64,000 nucleotides of DNA from NCBI RefSeq assembly GCF_902635505.1, contig NC_045427.1:515491665-515555664 (forward strand). The letters are read 5' to 3'. Below, in pieces: positions 55,390 through 64,000 of this stretch (its first letter is position 1; the number at the start of each line of letters is the position of its first letter). The notes under the pieces are model-generated. The model did no database searches. It saw only the letters and a program-made list of their open reading frames with translations, and was not told where the DNA came from. The stretch comes from Sarcophilus harrisii (lineage: Eukaryota > Chordata > Mammalia > Dasyuromorphia > Dasyuridae). The translations under genes and the position numbers were made by a program.

Positions 55390-58381
55390 TTAGTCAAACA
55401 GACCAAAGCCCATATCATCATCAGACTCCTCGGATTCTTCTTTTTTTGCTTCTTCTTTCTTCTTCTCCTCAGCTAAAAAGGAACAAGAGTCAAAATCATA
55501 CACTTGAAAACTCAAATGACTTCAACTAGGGAAAAAACTAATTATAAGAATTTCTAAACACAGAAAAAACCCAACCTCAAAGAACAAGTCTATTATAATG
55601 ATGCTCAATTAAATTATTTCTATTTTGCTCTTGATGTATATGATCCAATGGTTTTGCCCATTTACCAAAGTATGCCATAATAATCCTGAAGTAGACTATA
55701 TCTTAGGGCAAAATATTCCACAAAGGTTAACAGGAACATTTCCTTTGAGCTAATGAAAGCAACAGTTTGTTGAATAGATTCCATGAACAAATCTAAAGTG
55801 GACCAAAAATATGACCTAACCCATTTTTTCAAACATGAAAGAATACTTACCTGGGGCAGCTGTGCTAGCAGGAGCAGCACCACCAGCAGGGGCAGCACCA
55901 CCAGCTGCTGGGGCAGGTCCACCAACTCCTACATTGCAGATGAGACTTCCAATGTTTACATTATTCAGGGCCTGAAACCAATATTCAAATGCTCAATCAG
56001 TTAAATTTTCACTCTAATCCAATTCAAGTCAGAAGCAACATACCACGTAGAGATGGTAAATGAACAATTTGCACCAACTTGTTTGGTATTAAATGTCATA
56101 TTGAAACCCAGTCTTGAATCCTGAGAAATCAGAAAGTTTACTTATAAGATCTAAGATTCGTTTCACTGGGATTTGGGACTGGAAGGTATTTAAAGTCCAT
56201 CTAGTCTAAGCCTCCTCAAAATAACTCCTACAAAATAACTATGGCAAGTTATCCAGAGATCCAGTGACTTGCTCATGATCACACAAATAGTACTGATGAC
56301 AGTGTTCAAACTCTGGTCTTGTCAGGCATCTGAACTCCTTCAGATACTGCTTCTGTGCAAAGGTTTTCAATGTTCATTAGAGACATGCCCAGTTTTCTTA
56401 CCTTTGCAAATAATCCTGGCCAGAATGGTTCAACATTTACGCCTGCTGCTTTAATGAGGGCATTAATTTTATCCTCCTGAAAAATAGAAAAAAAATATTG
56501 ATATCATCTTACAATGAAGATACATAAATTTCACATAGACTGCCCCAAAGCCTTGCTGGATAGGACTAGTTTTATACATATACTATTTTCATTCTTATTC
56601 CGATACCAATGGATTTGATTTCAAATATTAACTGCTGCCCTCTCAAATTTTCAGTAAGGGGAAATAAATCTACAAAGGATTTAAAAAATTTCAACTGATC
56701 ATTATGAATTGGAGCTTATATCCAGAATAGATTATATCACAGCCTGAACTCTTCTACTTATCCATATCCACCACCCTTCTCCAAATATTGTTTGGTAGTA
56801 CCCCCTTTGCTGTTAAACTAATCGCACCTTCAATATGACAATTTAATAGAGTTGTCCACTATTCCTGATAGTCTCTAATTCTAATTCAGGTTTTCATGAG
56901 AATATTCTCTTGGGGGATCTCACACATCTGATTAATTTGTGGACTTTTGGAACTTCTGACTTCCACCCATTCCCACAAAATTCATTAATAGGAAAATTTG
57001 TTCAGCAAATCCCATCAACCTGGGCACTCCACTTTTCATAACTTAGTCCCTCTTTGATTTAAAGGTGGAGTCAAATTTCCAAACCTCTATTTAAGGAGCT
57101 CAATTAACAAAGATCCCATTTCTCACTTAACTGGTTGAATGATCTCATCTTCCTACCCTCCCACACCCACCCCTAGCTTCCTTGTGTAGTTTCCCATTAG
57201 ATGGATTAGCCCGAAGGGTTTAATTATCTCAATGAAGAGATCAGCCGTTCTTTTTTGGGATTTCTCAGAAGTTCAGTCCTAATGTTTTTTTATAAAGTAT
57301 CTTTGAAAGCTCAATGATTAAATTTGTTTTTATAACAATTTTCTTTATAACAACTTTTATTTTAACAAGATGTAATGGCCTGTACACAGGCTATGCTGTA
57401 CACAGAACAGTAGTCCACTTTTATCTACCTCAATTACTCTAATGGGGACTAGACAAATTTAGCACCAAAATCCCTGAATGATCTATATAAAAGCAATCCT
57501 TTTAGTCGCTAAGCAAAAGCTAATTCAAATTTTGAGCAAGCCTAAAAGTAGATCATAGATCACAATGATCTACAATAAGTATTTCAAAACTTTAATTAGC
57601 TTTAAACACGTTGTCTGTAAACTTGTTGCATTTAAATTTCTTTGGTTTTTAAAGCACTCCTTAATTTCTCGATTTTAAACGCGATGTCTTAAGAGACAAT
57701 TCAACATTCTAAAACAAGTATTTCCACCTAGCCTTATCATCTTAACAATTTCTGTAATCCCTCCATTGTCCCCAACGCTCCACTTTGGCTATAAAAACCT
57801 CAGTTCCAAATGTTACTATTTCTACCTCTCCCGTTCCCATTTGGCTATTACTGCTAGGCAATCCAATGTAAAGGACATTAAATAAAGTGATTCGTATTTT
57901 GCATCTAGTCTTCTGGTACCGCTTCTTTTAAAAGTGGGAGGGAAAGGCACCTCGGGAGGCCGGCCACGTAACTCATAAACCTGTTGGCAATCCAACCGAC
58001 GCTCCAAGTTCCGAAACACGGGCAGAATCCCCAGCTGGCGGGCGGGCGAGTGAAGGACCGACGGCTGCCACGTGCTGGAAGTTCTCCTCCCCCCCGTGCC
58101 CGGAGGCCGGAAACTGAGGCCTGCCGCGTGCTCCAGCCCCGGTTGGACCCGTGCGTCAGGCCGAATGGCAATTAGCCGCCTTCAGGCCGAGTCACTCTAG
58201 ACCGAGACGGCCGAAAACGTGGCCTGGCCCTGCCATGGGCTTCGGCGGTGCAGCGCTGAGCATACAGTGCTACCCCTCCCTTAAAGGCTACTCCCGCACG
58301 CCCGGCACTCACCGTGACTGTAACCTCATCGTCGTGAAGGATGAGGGCAGAGTAGATGCAAGCAAGCTCGGAGACGGCCAT
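55390..58381 (-). CDS. RPLP1: Ribosomal stalk protein P1, copy B (four coding exons, syntenic copy)
   Basis: Second complete P1 gene, with the same role in the ribosomal stalk. In transcript order the coding exons are 58381-58313, 56476-56402, 55971-55851 and 55472-55390 (introns 1836, 430 and 378 bp, all GT-AG). They join to 115 residues. The protein begins [20 protein letters not shown], one residue short of the usual MASVSEL, and gains residues in the hinge. Exon 3 ([18 protein letters not shown], then a hinge with Ala-Ser-Thr-Ala-Ala-Pro) is closer to human P1 than copy A is. The tail is [17 protein letters not shown] followed by [10 protein letters not shown]. The ATG has A at -3 and G at +4. 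It lies about 3 kb downstream of the KIF23 terminal exon on the same strand, as in human, so it is the likely orthologue. It converges on copy A across a 3.6-kb gap. Confidence 0.95.
56165..56330 (-). mobile_element. MIR-type SINE in intron 2 of RPLP1 copy B
   Basis: GGACTGGAAGGTATTTAAAG, TCCATCTAGTCTAAGCCTCC, CCAGTGACTTGCTCATGATC, GTTCAAACTCTGGTC. Confidence 0.75.
56490..57900. other. RPLP1: Intron 1 of RPLP1 copy B, AT-rich part
   Basis: About 1.4 kb without a recognised repeat or an obvious snoRNA (no clear C/D-box pair seen by eye). It is longer than intron 1 of copy A and not visibly similar to it. Confidence 0.45.
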
Positions 58382-58990
58382 TTTCCAGGAGATAATGGAG
58401 GAGAAACTTGTTTGTAGTGGTGCTAGCTGCCGGCTGAAGTGACGGTTCACCCCAACGCGGCCTTAGCTTCCGAAGAAGAACCGAGCACCTTCCAGACAAG
58501 TGAAGAGAAAGAGCCCAGGGCCCGCGCGGCGCTTTATATGTACGCCTCTTAGCCAATCCGCGTGTACGCTGAGCGGAAGCAGATGGACGGGGCTTTGACA
58601 GCATTAGAAATGTCTCATGATAGGGCGTTTCACTTCCGGTTCGTGCTTTGCGCGCATGACTAAACTCACTATTCGCTAGGGACTTTATTAGAACTTTGGG
58701 AAAAGTAGTTTGAGCTGCCAGTCGGGCGCGTACGGGAAACATTACGGCGAGGCGGTGTGTGAACGCAGCAATAGAGTCACGAATAGGATGGGCTGCTTGG
58801 AGATATCCCACCCTGGCCAGTGCAGCCGCTCGTTCTCCCGGGAGTCTAGGAGCCCTGCCCTCGTCCGCTTCGGAATGGCCCCTTCCCCCAAAGCCCAGTG
58901 CAAGATCCCCGCCCCGCCCCGTCTCAGCCACTGCCCATCCCTCCTGCAGTACGCGTCCCGCTCCCTGACTCGTTGAATCTTTGATTTGCG
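57900..58990. promoter_or_regulatory. CpG island over copy B promoter
   Basis: GC- and CpG-rich stretch covering the end of intron 1, exon 1, the 5' UTR and about 450 bp upstream of RPLP1 copy B. Overlapping frames on both strands, including one of about 200 codons, are open only because stop codons are rare here. Edges are by eye. Confidence 0.7.
58495..58640 (-). promoter_or_regulatory. RPLP1: RPLP1 copy B core promoter with TATA-like box and TOP tract
   Basis: On the - strand TATAAAG (58538-58532) lies 25 bp before a C at 58513 that begins CTCTTTCTCTTC, a textbook 5'-terminal oligopyrimidine tract. TOP tracts place ribosomal protein mRNAs under mTOR/LARP1 translational control. A CCAAT motif sits on the + strand at 58553-58557, and ACCGGAAGTG, an ETS/GABP site, is at 58640-58631. 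The 5' UTR then runs AAGGTGCTCGG..., homologous to copy A and human. Confidence 0.75.
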
Positions 58991-60107
58991 TGCCTATACT
59001 GACTCCGTTTCCTTCGTTAGAATATAAAACTCCTTAAGGGCAGTTTTTCACATAAAGGTGAATGGAAAAAACGCAGGATCTGGAGTCTGACGAGTTAAAT
59101 CCTAGTTCTATGTGACTTCGGACAAATCAATCAACTAGGGAGCTTTTTCCTTCCGTTATATCTACGTTTAGATTAGATCTCGTGTACCCTAGCAGAGAAC
59201 GCTGCTACAATCATGCCATATGCCTCTGAAAAACTGCATGCTCCTTAAGGGTAAAGACTACCCCTGGGACCGGAGGCACCCTGCTTGACAATTTTGAAGG
59301 AGATATGAGATTTTATGCACAAGATCGTCCCCTGAGCAAACTTCCTCTAAAATGCAGATCATTTTATCGTTCTGCACGTCACAAAGCTGCTATGAACACC
59401 AAAAGATTAAGTGACTTGCCTTCCATTATATGGTGCCGTCAAAGAGAGACAAACTTTAAAGCTTTCAAAAGCAATTTTTAGTTTAACTGATTAAAATGCA
59501 AAGCTCAAAGACCAATAGTTAAGGCATAAGTGGAGAAAATGTTACTAACTCAGGATGCAAAACTGAGGCAGTTTAACCTTATCCCAACCAAATTTTGTTT
59601 TGCTTCCTTTGCTGTGTTACTTTCAATAAATGCCCTCATTTTCTGAGAAAGCTAGTTTATTTGATTTAAGAAATTATTATGCACACTGTATTACAAGTGC
59701 TTGGATTATCCACGTCAAAACCATTACTAATGTAATAGCCACTTATTTCATAGTTCTAGTCACTTTCCTGTCTTCTAACCAGGTTTAATTTAAAACTTAT
59801 TTGCATTCTTTTATCATCAGCCTGGAACAAACAAGAAAAAGGCAGAAATAAGACTTCTGGATTATGAATCCCACAACTTTTCTTGGATAGTATCATTAAC
59901 TCTAAGAGCTGGTTCTAATATTTGTCAGATGATAACAACTAAAACATAATTCATGATGAGGACATTCAACTGCCAATTACAACTCCAAGTTTCAGCTTTG
60001 TTTAGAAAATGGCAAAACTTGCACTACTGCTTTTTTAACTGATATACCTACAACACAGAAAAACCAAAAACATTACTCTTCACAGATGAATAATGACTTT
60101 TTGACTT

Positions 60108-60134
<27 letters not shown>
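60108..60134. repeat. (CA)n microsatellite
   Basis: About 13 CA units. Confidence 0.95.
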
Positions 60135-60140
<6 letters not shown>

Positions 60141-60689
60141 TCATGTTAAATCCTTTGTTGCCCTTGGAGGATTATCATCCAGCAGTACTTCCCTGGCTTC
60201 TTACCCATAAGAGAAATATAGCCTGCTTTTCCTGAGACTTTTACACAGACACAAAAAGGCTACTCTTGGTATATAATTCAAGAGGCATAATAAAAAAAAT
60301 TAGACAAGCAGTCAGACCCAGATCCTAGTATCAGGTCTAATTTGCTATAGCATTAAAGTCAATCTTTTCTAAACTTTAAATTCATCTGTAAAAATGAGCC
60401 CAAGGCCTATGGTCTTTTTTATAATAACACCATTAAGAATCTGCATAACAAAAGTTATCAAAGCCCAAACACAATTCAAGAGGACAAAATTCTTTTATAA
60501 CACATTTATCAAAGCATGATTTCATTTAATCTTCAGGTCAATATAACAAAAAATTTCTTCATACTGAGGACTATCCAAAAATAAAATGGGCTACTTCATA
60601 GGGCAGTAAATTCCCTGTGACAAAGTCTTCAAGAGAGATCAAGCTGTAAATGATTTTGCTATTCTTGCTGAGTAGTACAAAGACTACTC

Positions 60690-60960
60690 TGAAGGACTTA
60701 TGATGAAAAATTCTATCCATACCCAGAAAAGGAACTGACTGTGTCTGAACACAGATTGAAGTATTCTCTTTCTTCTTGACTAAATTTTTCTTGAGGGTTT
60801 TTATTTTTATTAGGGTGGGAGATCTTATGTTTTCTTTCATAGAAATGTTTTGCATAACTGAGGATAAGGGAGAGAACCTACAACTCAAAAATCTTAAAAA
60901 CAAATGTTAAAAAATTTGTTTTGAATGTAAATGGAAGAAAATATTAATTTTTTTTTTTTT
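60690..60960 (+). mobile_element. Non-LTR element 3' end
   Basis: GGACTTATGATGAAAAATTC, AGGAACTGACTGTGTCTGAA, CACAGATTGAAGTATTC, GGATAAGGGAGAGAACC, with an AT-rich tail. Third member of the 1937/12795 family. Confidence 0.65.
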
Positions 60961-61464
60961 AAAGAGCAGTCAGATGACCACTCAAAGATTGTAGAAGGAA
61001 TTCCAGTTCTAATATGCAGGCAAGATTAGCTAAAATTATAAACTCAATTCTGAGGTTGGGAGGGAATAAATAAGATTTTATATGTTTTTATATTTACATA
61101 ACTTCCTATGTGCCATGCACTGTACTAAAAACACTACAAATATTATCTCACTTGCGGCCAAGAAATGTATTCTCATGTACTTACTTATATATATGCTAAA
61201 AATCATTTTTAAAAGAAATTCAAATTTATGGAAAGTAAATAGGGTCTGTTGTTATTAAGATTTGGAAAGACAAAGTGATACAAATATACTACAAATGTTT
61301 GCTAGTTATATTTTTTAAATTGTTCACAAAGATACATCATATACATCTATGTATGTTTATTAACGGGTAGTTCCACTTAATAAAATTCCCTACAATTTTT
61401 TCTAATTTGCATAATACAGTTGCGATATAAAACAAAAAATGTGTTTTCATATTATACACTTCAT

Positions 61465-62120
61465 ATTTTTAGTGCTTTTTATTCTAGGTCATTTGTCATA
61501 GTCAGATGCCAGAAAACTGATACATATATAGAACATGAAATTCAACATACACAATTCACTTTCCAACATGAATTCTGATAAGACAATGGCTGAATTCACT
61601 GTGTTGGGAAAGTTTGTATTGTCAATAAAATGTGTCTAAAGTGCATTTTTGTAGCTAAATAAATAGCAGCATGTGTTTTATTTTCAATCTAAAAATCATG
61701 AGACTCAAGGTGGAAAAAGTTACACTCTAAGTGAACACATGAGCCAAATACACCACCCTCTTTCCCCAAGGCAAAGCCTTGCATGATTATCTATGAGTAT
61801 ACACAAAATATACACAAAATAGCATAATCAAAAGTTAATATACAAATAAGGAAAGAGTTCTCTTTCTGAAATTCATAATAAGTATAGCAAGATTTATGGA
61901 GAATTTGAATAGATGTCTTTGGAGATAAGGGGGGGAAGTGCTGTTCTCTTTGCCAGTGTATAGCATAGCTAATGCTATGAGGTATGCAATGTTAAATAAA
62001 GCAAGTTTTTTGTTTTTTGTTTTTACAAAATAGCACTGCCGTTTGATTCAAAAGAAATCAATAACCAAAAAAAAAAAATTCCTTTATCACAAGAGAAGCT
62101 CAATTCATGGCTTTCTGCGC
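61465..62120 (-). CDS. KIF23: Kinesin-6 MKLP1 (KIF23), terminal exon with 3' UTR, partial
   Basis: On the - strand a pyrimidine-rich acceptor (TATTTTTCAG, ending at 62121) is followed by G CGC AGA AAG CCA TGA. Read in the phase that gives Arg-Arg-Lys-Pro-stop, it resembles the human KIF23 C terminus as I recall it (PKRKKP). The stop is 62107-62105. The AT-rich stretch downstream resembles the human KIF23 3' UTR from memory, for example around 61620-61670, with poly(A) signals on the - strand at 61677-61682 and 61478-61483. The rest of the gene would lie beyond 64000; I did not find the penultimate exon in 62124-64000. KIF23 is the plus-end motor of centralspindlin in the cell midbody. The call rests on four codons, UTR resemblance and gene order. 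Confidence 0.62.
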
Positions 62121-62123
62121 CTG

Positions 62124-63150
62124 AAAAATAAGAGCAACATTAGTTTGAATGTAATTATACAATATGCACGATTAAGTTTTAAAAATAAAAAAAATTCACT
62201 GACATACCCATATCAATATATTTAGATAAAAGGGAATTTTAATATCTCTTTCTATCATATCATACCAGAACTTTTACACATGTTGAAGTACATGATATTT
62301 ATAACTATGCCAACTCCATTACTGTACTAAGAAAGAAATGCTTCCCCAATGTTTATTCTAAGGTAGTTTCAAAACTGGCCACAACAGACTGTCAAGAGGA
62401 GGAAGGGAAGTGGAGATGAAATTTTGAAATACTGTTCAATTACAATAATAGAAAAAGAAGCATAAAAAGGAAACTCTAGTAGGAGGAAAGAGTCTCAGAT
62501 TAGATGTATAATATCTGAAGTTTCATGAGTTAATAAGGGTAAAAATACCTGGAGAGGAATGTACTTAGGACTACTTTCTGTATATTTGAATAACTGGCCA
62601 ACTCCAATTTGTAACACATTGCTAATATATATTTCGAGCACTGCTATTTCTCAACATGTTGGTTGAAAAACACTGTAACAAAGTACTTATCTATATCAAG
62701 AATTAGAAGACGGGGAAAAAAAGAAAAAGCAATTACAACTTTTTTTTGTCTAATATGCCCTAAATAATATGCTATCATTGCATTAGCATCGCATTTAGGG
62801 TTAAATTACTGTTTCAGGAGAGAGACAGACAGAGACAGAAAGAGAAACAGACAGTCAAAGAAAGAGAGACAGAGGGACAGACACAGTCGGACGGACAAAA
62901 ACAGATGAAGAGAGAGAGAAGGGAGAGGGGAAAGAGAAGAGAGCATTCAATATATATAAATATATATTCTCAATTTAGATATAACTATATAGCTTTATCT
63001 CAATCTAGATAAGCAAGAAATGTATATAAACACACATCATGTCACAAATCCATCCACAAATAATACTAAATTTTGGCACACTAAAATAGAAGTCCAAATC
63101 TTAGGATTAAAGGTTATTAGGATAAAATTTTTAATGCTGCAATTAAATTA
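62124..63150. other. Probable last KIF23 intron, left part
   Basis: AT-rich, with a GACA/GAGA-rich tract at 62818-62945. No exon recognised. Confidence 0.4.
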
Positions 63151-63152
63151 TA

Positions 63153-63350
63153 TAGTGGAAGCCTGATGAAGTGGAAAGACCACTGAACTAGAAATGCTAC
63201 AGAACCCTAGCTTCTAATCCAAAGTAATGACTACTGACTGACTTTAGCCATGAAACTTAATTTGAGTCTGTTTCCTTCAAGGTAAAACAGGAATAATGAT
63301 TCCTAATCTATCTAGCTGACAGATTCTCATGAAAATTACTTGCCAAATTC
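63153..63350 (+). mobile_element. THER1/MIR-type SINE
   Basis: GATGAAGTGGAAAGACCACT, CTTCTAATCCAAAGTAATG, GTCTGTTTCCTTCAAGG. Confidence 0.65.
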
Positions 63351-63354
63351 AACA

Positions 63355-63700
63355 CTGATCATTCCCATATCATCCTTCCTTATAGATATACTCTTCTGAG
63401 CTTTCCTGAGACCATATTCAATTCTCTGCTGACTTCCCTGTCATTACTCAGATTCGTTTTGACATTTCATGCTCTTGGTGCCCTCTTCACATAGGCATCA
63501 CTAACGAGTCTAGATTTTGTCCTTTCCTCTTTCTCAATTCTCTCTTCATGACCGTATTCATCCCAGTAACTTCAATTATTACCATTACACCAGAAATCAT
63601 TATTTCTGGTCTTCTTCGGGGACCTCTGTTCAGAGTTCCACATCAAAAACTAGAACTCAGAGCCTGAAATTCCTAACATAGTGCTCTTTCCACCAGCCCA
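63355..63700. other. C/T-rich stretch, possibly decayed L2
   Basis: TCCCTGTCATTACTCAGATTC and similar C/T-rich runs suggest an L2 relic. Weak. Confidence 0.3.
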
Positions 63701-63830
63701 TAATTTTGGGGGAATTTTAGTACAACATTCACAAATTCACTTCTAAGCCAAAGAAATAAGTATCATAACAGTCTTAACCTTCATTACATGAAACAATATT
63801 TAGCTTATTTCACTCACAATTACATACTAT

Positions 63831-63961
63831 GCAGGGTGTCCCATATAAACGAAAGCATTTTTATTCTTGAATATTTCTATTCTTTCAATAAATCCTGAAA
63901 TAAAAAATATGTATATGTATATTATTTATTTCATGTGATTTTATTTATATAGGACACCTTA
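63831..63961. mobile_element. Short DNA-transposon relic (MITE) with inverted ends
   Basis: The left end CAGGGTGTCCCATATAAA pairs with the right end, which read inverted is TAAGGTGTCCTATATAAA. The roughly 130-bp AT-rich interior has no coding capacity. The ends resemble mariner-type 'CAGGGTGTCC' termini. Confidence 0.65.
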
Positions 63962-64000
63962 CATTTTAACAATTATTAAGTTTCCCTAACTAACATAGTA

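Larger units (their letters stand above)
59000..61460. other. Interval between RPLP1 copy B and the KIF23 3' end
   Basis: Contains a worn MIR (about 59070-59160; GATCTGGAGTCTGACGAG), a (CA)n tract (60108-60134), the non-LTR 3' end at 60690-60960, and otherwise AT-rich sequence. No gene recognised. Confidence 0.55.

Noticed and set aside
56477-58312. Intronic snoRNA in RPLP1 copy B intron 1
   Set aside because: I looked for paired C and D boxes or an H/ACA layout and saw no convincing candidate.
58326-58931. 201-codon - strand frame upstream of RPLP1 copy B
   Set aside because: Covers promoter, 5' UTR and exon 1 in a non-P1 frame; a GC-rich by-product.

Overview
The window looks like a marsupial (metatherian) chromosome segment. 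It is AT-rich and packed with CORE-SINE/MIR-type elements (THER1-like and Mar1-like), L2, L3/CR1-like and L1 remnants, old hAT elements and LTR fossils. Several of these families, above all the Mar1-like SINEs ending in a 'CAAACCACTCCAGTATCT' unit and the SINEs ending in 'GAGAACGAAGGACAA', are as far as I know marsupial in character. The species cannot be fixed from sequence alone.

Layout. Positions 1-48,000 contain no protein-coding gene that I can support. This stretch is a gene desert made of interspersed repeats, microsatellites and a few repeat-poor blocks that could be conserved regulatory sequence. It holds a 7SL RNA retrocopy (about 26.5 kb), a solo LTR inserted into a SINE with a clean 4-bp target duplication (27.9-28.4 kb), a second LTR-like block (47.2-47.8 kb), and two L2 copies of about 1.4 and 0.8 kb. 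Positions 48.5-58.9 kb hold the main find: two complete, intron-bearing genes for the acidic ribosomal stalk protein P1 (RPLP1), facing each other tail to tail. Copy A (+ strand, ATG 49694, stop 51755) encodes 114 residues. Copy B (- strand, ATG 58381, stop 55390) encodes 115 residues. Both have four coding exons with identical splice phases, intact GT-AG borders, homologous 5' UTRs and CpG-rich promoters. Positions 61.4-62.1 kb on the - strand look like the terminal exon and 3' UTR of KIF23, the gene that lies just upstream of RPLP1 in human. Copy B therefore sits in the expected KIF23-RPLP1 position and orientation, and copy A is the probable extra, inverted copy. The gene-poor left side fits the long RPLP1-TLE3 interval known from human.

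Function. RPLP1 dimerises with RPLP2 and docks on RPLP0 to form the ribosomal stalk that recruits elongation factors. Both copies keep the helical N-terminal domain, the Ala/Pro/Gly hinge and the acidic C-terminal tail ending in [10 protein letters not shown]. In exons 1 and 2 I count only synonymous differences between the copies, apart from one missing serine codon in copy B, while the introns look unrelated by eye. This is what two long-separated genes under strong purifying selection should look like.
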